From Rhizobium sullae (GTDB taxonomy: Bacteria; Pseudomonadota; Alphaproteobacteria; Rhizobiales; Rhizobiaceae), in the NCBI RefSeq assembly GCF_025200715.1, contig NZ_CP104143.1:1674001-1738000 (forward strand): DNA of 64,000 bases, given 5' to 3'. Position 1 is the stretch's first letter. Each line of letters begins with the position of its first letter. The translations under genes were made by a program, and so were the position numbers. Below are positions 25,514 through 33,952 of the stretch, piece by piece. The notes below the pieces were generated by a model. That model was not told where the DNA came from and ran no database searches. It saw only the letters and a list, made by a program, of their open reading frames with translations.

Positions 25514-26276
25514 ATGTCGCGACCGCGCCCCACGCATCCTGTGCGATTGGCCTGGTCTACGCCGATCGCCTGGCACGCCGCGGGTATGATCTCGTGCTGC
25601 TTGCACATCGTGCCGAACGCCCGGGCGCGCTCGCGCGCGTCCTTCGAAGCGAAACCGATGCGGTGATCGAGGTGCGCGTCGCCGATCTGACACGGGAAGG
25701 TGATCTGAAAGATGTCGGGGCCGAGCTCGCTGAGCTCGATCTCCTTATCAACAATCTGGAGCTGCCGACGGACCGGCCGCTCGCTCATGGACGCATGTCG
25801 AGTCTTGATCGGCTGCTTGATACCAACATCACGGCCTGTACACGATTGGCGACCGCTGCAGCCCGAAGGGTAGCTCAGCGCCGTGAGGGCGCGGTCGTGA
25901 ATGTTGCATCGGCGGCTGGTCTGGCTCCCGAGATTTCCGCAGGTGCCAATGGCGCCACCAGAGCCTTCGTCATCGCCCTGACCCGAACGATGCAAGTCGA
26001 GCTGATACATGACAACGTCTATGTCCAACTCGTCATCGCTGCTGCCACACGGACCGATATTTGCCATGGGATTGTCCGCCCGAACCTCTGCCTAGCATGA
26101 TGTCGCCGCAGGATTTCGTCGACGCCGCGATGGTCGGGCTCGATCTTCGCGAGCCAATCACCATCCCCTCGCTCGCCGAGACGGGGGAATGGACGCGGTA
26201 CAAAAGCGCCCGCAACGCACTGCTTTCCGGCCTCGTCAATAGCGATCCGGCTTCTCGCTACCTGAAGCGTGGCTGA
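25514..26276 (+). pseudogene. Decayed short-chain dehydrogenase
   Basis: It aligns along its length with the intact SDR at 26407-27201 but is broken. From the likely original start ATG 25514 (MSRPRPTH, with AAAGGA upstream) the frame is lost near 25530. The middle (ASCAIGLVYADRLARRGYDL to NVYVQLVIAAATRTDICHG) is in a second frame, and the end (DCPPEPLPSMMSPQDFVDAA to ASRYLKRG) is in a third, after a shift near 26065. Key residues are also gone: the glycine-rich loop reads TAPHASCAIG, NNAG has become NNLE, and the catalytic YxxxK position reads NGATR. It cannot be an active SDR. Confidence 0.8.
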
Positions 26277-26277
26277 T

Positions 26278-26306
26278 CGAAAACGAGAGGCTCACTCTCG
26301 TTTTCG
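26278..26306 (+). terminator. Hairpin after the SDR pseudogene
   Basis: CGAAAACGAGAG (26278-26289), loop GCTCA, CTCTCGTTTTCG (26295-26306): a perfect 12-bp stem starting 1 base after the stop, with T-rich sequence within the 3' arm. It is probably a surviving terminator of the decayed gene and separates it from the intact SDR. Confidence 0.65.
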
Positions 26307-26406
26307 CTCACTACCGGTCAACTTTTCCCAAGCTCATATTCCCGTCATCGCTGCCCACAACCACATTGGTCCGGGCGGCGTCCATCAAAACCCGAAAGGA
26401 AATGCC

Positions 26407-27201
26407 ATGCCTGAGACATTGGGAACGGCCGTCATTACCGGGGCCTCGAGCGGCATCGGCGCCCTCTATGCCGATCGCCTTGCCCGTCAGGGCTATGACC
26501 TTGTGCTCGTCGCACGAAATGCCGAGCGGTTGGAGCGGATCGCGCGTCCGATCCGCGAGCAGACAGGCCGCATCATCGAGACCGTCACTGCCGACCTGAC
26601 ATTCGCCGATGACGTCAACCACGTCGCCAGCCTGATTGCCGACAACGCCGAGATCACCGTACTGATCAACAATGCAGGCGTGGGAGCGACCGCGCCGTTG
26701 CTTCAATCCGACGCCAATGCGATGAGCGCGATGATCGCACTCAATGTCGAGGCGCTAACGCGGCTGACCTATGCCGCCGTCCCCGGTTTCGTTGCACGCG
26801 GCCGGGGAACGATCGTCAATATCGCATCGATCGTGGCGATCACGCCCGAAAGGCTGAACGGCGTCTATGGCGGCAGCAAGGCGTTCGTCCTCGCCTTCAG
26901 CCAGAGCCTCCGGCAGGAGCTCGAGGGTAGCAATGTCCACGTTCAGGTCGTCCTTCCCGGAGCGACCGCCACCGACTTCTGGGACGCCGCCGGTCTGCCT
27001 GTCGCGCACCTGCCCGAGGAAATCGTCATGCCGGCCGATGCCCTGGTCGATGCGGCGCTCCTGGGGCTTTCCCGCAAAGAATTCGTCACCATACCCAGCC
27101 TGCATGATGTCGCGCAGTGGGATGTCTACGAAGCCGCCCGGCAGGCTATGGCCGGAAATCTGTCTACCAACAAACCAGCAGCCCGCTATCTAGCCGGCTG
27201 A
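26407..27201 (+). CDS. Short-chain dehydrogenase/reductase
   Basis: 264 residues from ATG 26407 (MPETLGTAVITGASSGIGAL), with AAAGGAA upstream; the open frame to 26269 is discounted. It has the intact nucleotide loop TGASSGIG, ADLTF, NNAGVGAT, the catalytic Ser region IVNIASIVAI, and YGGSK (Tyr and Lys). The arginine in LVARNAERL suggests a preference for NADPH, which is tentative. The substrate is unknown. Ohr follows after 21 bp, so it is probably an operon linked to oxidative or electrophile stress. Confidence 0.92.
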   Translation: MPETLGTAVITGASSGIGALYADRLARQGYDLVLVARNAERLERIARPIREQTGRIIETVTADLTFADDVNHVASLIADNAEITVLINNAGVGATAPLLQSDANAMSAMIALNVEALTRLTYAAVPGFVARGRGTIVNIASIVAITPERLNGVYGGSKAFVLAFSQSLRQELEGSNVHVQVVLPGATATDFWDAAGLPVAHLPEEIVMPADALVDAALLGLSRKEFVTIPSLHDVAQWDVYEAARQAMAGNLSTNKPAARYLAG

Positions 27202-27222
27202 AATTCAACAAGGTACATCTTA

Positions 27223-27630
27223 ATGCCGAAAGTCATCTACACTGGCAACACCAACACCACGGGCGGCCGAGACGGCGCGTCTCGCAGTTCCGACGGGCGT
27301 CTCGATGTCAAACTGTCGCCGCCGGGCTCTTCAGGCCTGGGCACCAATCCCGAACAGCTCTTCGCGGCGGGCTGGTCCGCCTGTTTCCTCGGCGCAATCG
27401 GAAGGGCGGCTGCCGAGCGCCAACTCCGCGTGCCCGCCGACGCTGCGATAAATGCCGAAATCGACCTCGTCTTGAATGACGACGGCTATGTGCTGCAGGC
27501 ACGGCTGAATGCAAAGCTGCCGGGCATCGAGGCGAACCTCGCCAGGTCTTTGGTCGAGCGCGCCCACCAGCTCTGCCCCTATTCCAAGGCCACCCGCGGC
27601 AACATCGCAGTCGAGCTCAATGTCGTTTGA
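27223..27630 (+). CDS. ohr: Organic hydroperoxide resistance protein (Ohr/OsmC family)
   Basis: 135 residues. The two redox cysteines are in GWSACFLGAIG near residue 49 and HQLCPYSKATRGN near 118, and the Arg/Glu of the Ohr active site are in the GRDGASRSSDGRLDVKLSPP block and PEQLFAAG. This is the Ohr subgroup, which reduces organic hydroperoxides with dihydrolipoyl-protein thiols. No OhrR (MarR) gene is adjacent. It follows the intact SDR. Confidence 0.9.
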   Translation: MPKVIYTGNTNTTGGRDGASRSSDGRLDVKLSPPGSSGLGTNPEQLFAAGWSACFLGAIGRAAAERQLRVPADAAINAEIDLVLNDDGYVLQARLNAKLPGIEANLARSLVERAHQLCPYSKATRGNIAVELNVV

Positions 27631-27723
27631 TCGGTGTCCGATTAACGCCCTCCAACCCAACACCGCGCCGGCGTCCCGAGATATGTCGGTCATGACCGGC
27701 GCGACTACGACGAGATTTTTGTC

Positions 27724-28173
27724 ATGACCACGATCGCAAGAGCCCTCGCAACGGCAGCTTTCCTACTCGCCGCGGGCACACCCATCCACGCGCAATCGCC
27801 GCAACATGCAGCCACACAGTTCCTGCCGATCAAGAACGAGCCTGCACCCAAACTCTTTGTGGATCAGCCCCTTCCGAGACCTCTGATTACCAGAGGCGTA
27901 GCCATAATTCCCTATCGGGCCGAGAACTTCCGCATCCTGCCCATCTTCGGCGCTAGCGCAACCGATGTCTCGCCGCGAGCTGGGCACCTCCATGTCAGCA
28001 TCGATGACCTGCCATGGCGGTGGGCCGATGCAGGCGGCACTGGCGCGATCGTCCTGACCGGACTGCCGCCAGGCGAACACAAAGTGCTCATCGAAATCGC
28101 CACGCCAGAACACGAAGTGCTAGGCGGAAAAGTTGTGAAATTCACTGTACCCGCGATCGACAGCGCTCGATGA
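27724..28173 (+). CDS. Exported DUF6130-like protein
   Basis: 149 residues with a signal peptide (MTTIARALATAAFLLAAGTP, likely cleavage after HAQ). The mature part has AGHLHVSIDDLPWRWADAGG and LPPGEHKVLIEIATPEHEVL, an immunoglobulin-like beta-sandwich pattern seen in DUF6130 and DUF4399-type proteins. The function is unknown. It is 93 bp after ohr on the same strand, with no obvious terminator between, so it may share that operon. The following 122 bp show nothing notable. Confidence 0.65.
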   Translation: MTTIARALATAAFLLAAGTPIHAQSPQHAATQFLPIKNEPAPKLFVDQPLPRPLITRGVAIIPYRAENFRILPIFGASATDVSPRAGHLHVSIDDLPWRWADAGGTGAIVLTGLPPGEHKVLIEIATPEHEVLGGKVVKFTVPAIDSAR

Positions 28174-28295
28174 TTTTCCCCGAATTGCGCCGCAACGCGT
28201 TCGAGGATTAAGCAAAATCTCAACGGCTATTATTGCGCAACAGCGAACGAGATCGCACGCGAGCGGCGCGCCAAGCTGCGCAAATAGCCTCAGCG

Positions 28296-29144
28296 TCAGA
28301 TCAGGCCGTATTGCCGTGCCTTGTTGCGCAGGAACGGCAGGCCGTTACCCATCACCTCTGCCTCGTCTTTTGCCACCGGCCGCCAGACCGCGAGGCCGTA
28401 AGCGACCTGCGGCGGCATGTTGATGAAACTCTCCATCGCGAGCCCGCCCTTGAAGCTGATGGCGGCGAGCGCCGCGTATACCTCGTTCCAGGGAACATTG
28501 CCGTAGCCTGGCGTGCCTCGGTCGCTTTCCGAAAGATGGATGTACTTCAGATGATCGCGGGCATCGAGAATGCCGTTGGCGGCACCCTTCTCCTCGATGT
28601 TCATATGATAGGTGTCGAGATGAACGAAAACATTGTCGGCCCCGACCCGCTCGATCATGTCCACCGCCTGGCGGGCGGTGTTGATCAGATGGTTCTCGTA
28701 ACGGTTCACCGCCTCGACGCCCAATTCGATACCCTTCGACTGGGCATGCTTGGCCGCTGCCTGCAGCGCGCGCGCGATATTGTCGTATTCGCCTTGCGTC
28801 GGCGGTACGCCAGTGCGCTCGCCGATGCCGCCGAAAATCACACCGGAAAGCGCTTCCGCCCCCATTTCCGCCGTTTTATCGATGGCGACCTTCAAATGCT
28901 CGATCGCCGCGTCGGGACGAACTGATGCCCAGGCGTTCTCCGGCAAGCCCAGCGAGCAGACAGCGCGCAGCTTGTGTTTTTCCAGCAAGGTCCTGGTATG
29001 CGCCGCATCGACGGCCGGGGCATTGAGGAGCGCGATCTCGATGAAGTCCATCTCATATTTGACGGCGGCGGCAATCGCCTTTTCCGCGCCGGCGCGATCC
29101 CAATTCATGGTCCACATGCTAGTATGAACACCAAAGCCTTCCAT
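28296..29144 (-). CDS. Sugar isomerase/epimerase (xylose isomerase-like TIM barrel)
   Basis: 282 residues from ATG 29144 (MEGFGVHTSMWTMNWDRAGA). The TIM-barrel pattern of the D-tagatose/D-psicose 3-epimerase group is seen: YEMDFIEIALLNA, GVIFGGIGERTG, LGVEAVNRYENHLINTARQA with the metal Glu, VHLDTYHMNIEE with Asp and His, HLSESDRGTPG and AMESF with the second Glu. It is the last gene of the sugar ABC operon, so it most likely processes the imported sugar. The open frame runs upstream into the permease in another reading frame, which is not coding. Confidence 0.87.
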   Translation of the reverse strand: MEGFGVHTSMWTMNWDRAGAEKAIAAAVKYEMDFIEIALLNAPAVDAAHTRTLLEKHKLRAVCSLGLPENAWASVRPDAAIEHLKVAIDKTAEMGAEALSGVIFGGIGERTGVPPTQGEYDNIARALQAAAKHAQSKGIELGVEAVNRYENHLINTARQAVDMIERVGADNVFVHLDTYHMNIEEKGAANGILDARDHLKYIHLSESDRGTPGYGNVPWNEVYAALAAISFKGGLAMESFINMPPQVAYGLAVWRPVAKDEAEVMGNGLPFLRNKARQYGLI

Positions 29145-29149
29145 GGGCC

Positions 29150-30145
29150 TTATCCTTTTTTCCGGTTGAGCAGTTTGAGATGCCCCGCGGCGTAGCGCAG
29201 GATCATCACGGCGATGAGCAGGATGCCCCAGACGGCCGTCGCCAAATGCTGGTTGGCGCCCATCAGGTTGAGACCGGACGCGAGCAGTTGCAGAACGACG
29301 AGCGCCACGAAAACGGGGATGACCCGGCCGAAGCCGCCGAACGGATTGACGCCGCCGAGGAAACAGGCAAGCACGGTGATCAACAGGTAGGATTCGCCGT
29401 GACCGACGCGCACCGAGTTGAACCGGGCGAGCATGATGATGCCGGCGACCGCGCACATGGCGCCAGACAGCATATAAACCAGCACCAGGACCTTGCGCGT
29501 ATTGACGCCCGAATATCGCGTCGCCTCGATATTCGAGCCGATCATGTAGGTGTTGAAGCCTAGCTTCATCCGCGTCAGCAACAGATGCCAGATCGCCACA
29601 CAGCCGATGAAAACGAGGAGCGGCACCGGAAAACCAAGCACGCTGCCATGACCGAGCGGCGCAAGGTAGGCCGGGAAGCCGGAAACATCGCCGCCGCGCG
29701 TCAAGAACTCGCCGAGCCCGCGTAGGAAGATCATCATCGACAACGACACCAGGATCGGGTGGGCACGCGTATAGGCGATCACCAGCCCCATCACGACACC
29801 GCTTGCCGCGCCCGCGCCGATAGCGAGCAGGCCGCCGAGGAAGAAGGCGAAGGGTCCCGCATCCACGCCGCCGTTCATTTGCAACACCCAGGCGAGCGTC
29901 AATCCGGCAATGTTGGCGGTGAAGGTGATGGCAAGATTGAGCCCGCCGGTGAGCACCGGCAGCAGCATGGCGAGCGTGAGAAGCCCGAGCTCCGGCAGCT
30001 GGAAGGCGACTGAGCCGAAGGTGGCACGGCTCAGGAACTGAGGCGACGCCAGGCCGAAGAAGAGCACCACCGCGAAGAGCGCAAGTCCCGGCCCGGCCAT
30101 TTCCGGCCCCAGGACGGCCCTGCTGCGCCTGATGATTGCGGTCAT
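29150..30145 (-). CDS. Sugar ABC transporter permease (RbsC/CUT2 family), second permease
   Basis: 331 residues, strongly hydrophobic, with helices such as LALFAVVLFFGLASPQFLS and the family motif TANIAGLTLAWVLQ. The CUT2 landmark LARFNSVRVGHGESYLLITV lies near residue 240. It overlaps the first permease by 4 bp and is followed by the epimerase after 5 bp. With the other permease it would form a heterodimeric inner-membrane channel. Confidence 0.92.
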   Translation of the reverse strand: MTAIIRRSRAVLGPEMAGPGLALFAVVLFFGLASPQFLSRATFGSVAFQLPELGLLTLAMLLPVLTGGLNLAITFTANIAGLTLAWVLQMNGGVDAGPFAFFLGGLLAIGAGAASGVVMGLVIAYTRAHPILVSLSMMIFLRGLGEFLTRGGDVSGFPAYLAPLGHGSVLGFPVPLLVFIGCVAIWHLLLTRMKLGFNTYMIGSNIEATRYSGVNTRKVLVLVYMLSGAMCAVAGIIMLARFNSVRVGHGESYLLITVLACFLGGVNPFGGFGRVIPVFVALVVLQLLASGLNLMGANQHLATAVWGILLIAVMILRYAAGHLKLLNRKKG

Positions 30146-31143
30146 TTGCTGCCTCCATTCTGGCGCATGAACGGCAGCAGCTTTTCAATGCGTGCATTCG
30201 ACAGCGTGATGGCAACCAGAATAATGGCGCCGACGATCATCTTGAAGGCATAGGGCGAGACGCCTGCGAGATTGAGACCATTCTGCGTGATCGAGATGAG
30301 TAGCACGCCCAGCACGCAACCGAGCACCGACCCCTTCCCGCCGCCGAGCCGGGCGCCGCCCAGTACCACAGCGGCAAGTACGTCGAGCTCGCGGCCGTAT
30401 AGCGCGTTCGGGACGACTTCCTGTGCGTAATGCGCCTGGATCAGGCCGCCGATACCAGCCATCAGGCCAAGCCAGCCATAGGCGATGAATTGCATTGCGC
30501 CGATATTGATGCCGAAACGGCGCGCGCCTTCCGGATTGTCGCCGAAAGCATAAAGCTGCCGTCCTGTCGTCGTTCGTGTGATGAGCAGCCAGGTGGCGGC
30601 GACGCAGATGAGCATGACCAGCACCGGCAGCGTGATCTCGATCCAGCTTCCGTCGGCCATCTCGTGCTCGAACAGGATAATGCGCGTGGTCAGCCAGTCC
30701 GGCAGATCGTAGATCGATACTCCGCGCGAGAAGAACATCAACAGGCCAAAATAGATGTTGAAGGTGGCGATGGTCACAACGATCGAAATGATCCGGAATT
30801 TGTGGATCAGGAAGGCATTGACGGCTCCGAGCAGGATTCCGAGTCCGCTGGCGATCAGCAGTCCGCTCACCCAACTGCCGCCGCCTACCCAGCCGAGCAA
30901 GATTGCGGTGATGTATTGAACGACGGAGGCGGCGACCGCGAAGGAGATATCAATGCCACCGGCAATCAGCACGACCAGCAGGCCAACGGCGAAGATGATG
31001 TTGACAGAACTGGTGTTGAGCAGGTCGAACGCGTTTCCCAGCGAAAAGAAGCGGTCGGTGACGATCGACAGGAAGAGGCAGATGATTGCGATAACCGCAA
31101 GCAGGGCAAATTCCGTCGCATGGGACTGAACGGCGTTACGCAT
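30142..31143 (-). CDS. Sugar ABC transporter permease (RbsC/CUT2 family), first permease
   Basis: 333 residues from ATG 31143 (MRNAVQSHATEFALL), which overlaps the ATPase stop as ATGCGTAA; an ATG at 31158 would lengthen the overlap. About eight membrane helices are seen with the CUT2 block IIFAVGLLVVLIAGGIDISF near residue 55 and VLGGARLGGGKGSVLGCVLG near 265. The latter glycine-rich segment is the conserved cytoplasmic coupling region. Confidence 0.92.
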   Translation of the reverse strand: MRNAVQSHATEFALLAVIAIICLFLSIVTDRFFSLGNAFDLLNTSSVNIIFAVGLLVVLIAGGIDISFAVAASVVQYITAILLGWVGGGSWVSGLLIASGLGILLGAVNAFLIHKFRIISIVVTIATFNIYFGLLMFFSRGVSIYDLPDWLTTRIILFEHEMADGSWIEITLPVLVMLICVAATWLLITRTTTGRQLYAFGDNPEGARRFGINIGAMQFIAYGWLGLMAGIGGLIQAHYAQEVVPNALYGRELDVLAAVVLGGARLGGGKGSVLGCVLGVLLISITQNGLNLAGVSPYAFKMIVGAIILVAITLSNARIEKLLPFMRQNGGSK

Positions 31144-32653
31144 AGACGGCAGCCTCAATGTCCTGAAGTGCGCAATCGCGCGGCGTAAACCTGTTGACGA
31201 TACGGCCCTTGGCCATATGCAGAACGCGATCCGCGTGGAAATAGACCTCCGGGACCTCGTGGGAGATCAGGATGATCGCGAGGCCGCTGTCGGCGAGCTT
31301 GGCGACGATATCGAAGATGCCGGCGCGGGCACCGACATCGACGCCGACGGTCGGGGCGTCGAGAATGAGCAGTTTCGGGTTTGTCGCCAGCCACTTGGCG
31401 ATGGCCACGCGCTGCTGGTTGCCGCCCGAAAGCGTCGAAACGGCATCGTCCTGCTTGCCGATCCTGATGCCGAGATCGGCGATCCACCGGGCAACGAGAT
31501 CCCACTTGCGGGAATCGGACAACAGCCCGCGGGAGATGATCCTGTCAAGCGACGCGATCACCAGGTTGTCGGCGATCGACTGAGGCTGAATGAGGCCGAG
31601 CGACAGCCGGTCCTCGGAGAGATAGGCGATACCGGCTGCGATGGCCTCGCGATTGGAGGAGAAACGCACCGGCTTGCCCTCAAGCCGGATCGTACCGGCT
31701 TTCGGTTTCAGCATGCCGAACAAGGAGTGCGCAAGCTCGGTGCGGCCGGCGCCGAGCAGGCCGGTAATACCCAATGTCTCCCCGCACCGCACGCTAAGAG
31801 AAATATCCTCGAACTGCCCCGGCCGCGAGAGCCCATCGACCTCCAGCACCACCGGATTGCGGCTAACGTCGCGGACGCGGAGCGCCTGGTCGAAAGTCTT
31901 TCCGGTCATCAGCTCGGTGATGCGCGACTGGGTCATGCCTGTTGCCGGATAGATGCCGACAAGCGCACCGTCTCTCAGGACCGTCAGCCGGCTCGATATC
32001 TCGAGCACCTCGGCGAGCCGGTGGCTGACGAACACAACGGCCACGCCGGAAGCCGAGAGTGTCCGGACAATGCCGATAAGGCGGTCGGTTTCAGATTGCG
32101 TGAGTGAGGCGGTTGGCTCGTCCATGAAGACCAGCTTAGCGTCACCGATGAGCGCTCGCGCGATTGCCACGATTTGGCGCTGGGCGATCGCATATTCCTT
32201 CAGTGGCAGATCCACATCGAGAGCGACGCCAAGCCGCGCAAGCGCCCTTACCGCGGTCTCCCGCATGCTGTTATAGTTGACAGGCCGCGGCCAGCGGCCA
32301 AGCACCGTCTGGAAGGCGATGTTCTCGGCAACCGTCATTTCCGGAAACAAGGCGAGATCCTGCCAGATGACCTGGATGCCCGCGGCTTGGGCCGTTACCG
32401 GCGACATGTGCGAATAGGTCTGGCCGTCATATTCGATGACGGCACCGGACTGGGGACGATAAACGCCGGTGATGATCTTGATCAACGTGCTCTTGCCGGA
32501 GCCGTTTTCACCCGCCAGGCAATGCACCTCGCCTGGAAGAACGTCGAAGCTGACGTTCTTCAACGCTTTGACGCCGCCGAAGGTCATGTTGATGTTGCGC
32601 AGCGACAACAGCGGCTTTGGGCCGTCTTCCGGGCTTTCAGGTGCGGTCATCAT
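31136..32653 (-). CDS. Sugar ABC transporter ATP-binding protein (RbsA/CUT2, double domain)
   Basis: 505 residues with two nucleotide-binding domains. The first has Walker A GENGSGKST, Q-loop VIWQDLALF and Walker B LVFMDEPTASL, but its signature is degenerate (KEYAIAQRQIVAIARAL). The second has a degenerate Walker A, GLLGAGRTELAHSL, and a full signature LSGGNQQRVAIAKWL. This asymmetry is normal for RbsA/MglA proteins. The gene follows the binding-protein gene by 79 bp. Confidence 0.93.
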   Translation of the reverse strand: MMTAPESPEDGPKPLLSLRNINMTFGGVKALKNVSFDVLPGEVHCLAGENGSGKSTLIKIITGVYRPQSGAVIEYDGQTYSHMSPVTAQAAGIQVIWQDLALFPEMTVAENIAFQTVLGRWPRPVNYNSMRETAVRALARLGVALDVDLPLKEYAIAQRQIVAIARALIGDAKLVFMDEPTASLTQSETDRLIGIVRTLSASGVAVVFVSHRLAEVLEISSRLTVLRDGALVGIYPATGMTQSRITELMTGKTFDQALRVRDVSRNPVVLEVDGLSRPGQFEDISLSVRCGETLGITGLLGAGRTELAHSLFGMLKPKAGTIRLEGKPVRFSSNREAIAAGIAYLSEDRLSLGLIQPQSIADNLVIASLDRIISRGLLSDSRKWDLVARWIADLGIRIGKQDDAVSTLSGGNQQRVAIAKWLATNPKLLILDAPTVGVDVGARAGIFDIVAKLADSGLAIILISHEVPEVYFHADRVLHMAKGRIVNRFTPRDCALQDIEAAVYA

Positions 32654-32732
32654 ATCAACCTATGGAATTTCCCGGCGCCACCGAGCCGGCCGAAGCCAGC
32701 CCGGCAGGCCGGGAGAACGCGTCCTGGCGAAC

Positions 32733-33710
32733 TTACAGGCCCATGCCCGCAAGCTCGTCCACGGTGTCCTTGTTGATCGGCAGCAGTTGATCGACGATGA
32801 TGTCGTTGCCGACCGGCTTGATCACACCAAGACCGGGAATGTTGTCGCCGTCCTTGACGCTCTCACCCTTGATCAGGCGATCGGCCATGGTGACGAAGAC
32901 TTCGCCGGCCTGCTTCGGATTCCACATGAAGCCTCCGGAAATCGCGTCCGCCTTGATGAGCTTCCGGCCCTGGCCGGGCGAAAAAGGCCCAAGAACGAAG
33001 ATTTCCCCAGTCTTGCGGCGCTCCTCGACGGCGCGGCCCGCACCGATGGGGCCCTGGCTGCCGAAAGCAAGGAAACCCTTGAGATCCGGATGCGCGGAGA
33101 TGAGATCGAGTGCCGTCGAGCGGCTCTTGTCGACATCCTCGGCCACGCCGTAGCGCTCGCCGACTAGCTTCATATCGGGATAATTCGCCTTGATGTAAGC
33201 GATCGCTGCATCCGCCCAGGCATTGTGCAACGGAACCGTGAGCGAGCCGACGAACACGGCATATTCGCCCTTGCCGGCCATTTTCTCCGCCAGGAGCTTG
33301 GCATGCGCTTCGCCGAAGCCGGTCGACGAGGCCAATTCGAAATTCCAGTCGGCGCCTTTCTGGCCGGGCGATTCATGGGTGATCACGATAATGCCCGCCG
33401 CCTTCGCCTTGGCCAGAACGGGTTCCAGCACTTTCGCGTCGTTCGGAACGACGCCGATCACTTTGACGTTCTGGGCAATCAGGTCCTCGATGGCGCGCAC
33501 CTGAAGCGCTGGATCGGCGCTCGTCGGGCCGACCATGAAGGCATCGAGACCGAGCTTGCCCCCCTGCTCCTTGATCCCGGCTTCCATTGCATTAAACCAT
33601 GGGATGCCACCGATCTTGACGACGACGCCGACCTTATCTGCGGCCAGCGCTGCGAACGAAACGCCAAGCGACAGCGATGCAGCAAGCACTGCGATCATAA
33701 GCTTTTTCAT
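32733..33710 (-). CDS. Sugar ABC transporter substrate-binding protein (CUT2)
   Basis: 325 residues from ATG 33710 (MKKLMIAVLAASLSLGVSFA), chosen for GGAGGAGGAAGAG just upstream. The signal peptide ends at about ALA. The mature protein has the periplasmic-binding type 1/4 fold: VGVVVKIGGIPWFNAMEAGI, then VGPTSADPALQVRAIEDLIA and IGVVPNDAKVLEP. That resembles LsrB/RhaS-like binding proteins for AI-2, rhamnose or other sugars. The precise sugar cannot be read. It is the first gene of the five-gene operon. Confidence 0.9.
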   Translation of the reverse strand: MKKLMIAVLAASLSLGVSFAALAADKVGVVVKIGGIPWFNAMEAGIKEQGGKLGLDAFMVGPTSADPALQVRAIEDLIAQNVKVIGVVPNDAKVLEPVLAKAKAAGIIVITHESPGQKGADWNFELASSTGFGEAHAKLLAEKMAGKGEYAVFVGSLTVPLHNAWADAAIAYIKANYPDMKLVGERYGVAEDVDKSRSTALDLISAHPDLKGFLAFGSQGPIGAGRAVEERRKTGEIFVLGPFSPGQGRKLIKADAISGGFMWNPKQAGEVFVTMADRLIKGESVKDGDNIPGLGVIKPVGNDIIVDQLLPINKDTVDELAGMGL

Positions 33711-33844
33711 ATCTCTTCCTCCTCCAGACGTTTTCACGCAGGGAAACACTCACGGGCCGCCGGCTGGCGGTACCTGTCAGTTTGGTTTCGGTCGACGCGG
33801 AAATCGCATCCTCCAACGCGCCGCCTCCTCAAGCGGACCTCAAA

Positions 33845-33885
33845 TGCACAATCGATATTTCTTCCTTGCACAATCGATGGTGCAA
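33845..33885. promoter_or_regulatory. LacI-type operator pair between the sugar operon and its regulator
   Basis: TTGCACAATCGATGGTGCAA (33866-33885) is a 20-bp palindrome centred on ATCGAT with one mismatched pair. A second copy of TGCACAATCGAT begins at 33845, 22 bp (about two helical turns) before that in the palindrome (33867). The CG-centred palindrome and helical phasing fit a LacI-family dimer or tetramer. It lies 68-108 bp before the regulator's ATG and 135-175 bp from the binding-protein ATG. Confidence 0.75.
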
Positions 33886-33952
33886 ATAATATCTTTTGGA
33901 TTTAAGCTTTCGTCAAGAGGAAATCGGCACTAAGGAACTGCTGGAGGATCAC

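Noticed and set aside
28296..30215. A single long frame joining the epimerase and the permease region
   Set aside because: The upstream 357 codons are the permease gene read in the wrong frame. The permease has its own frame with proper membrane helices, and the epimerase has its own start at 29144.
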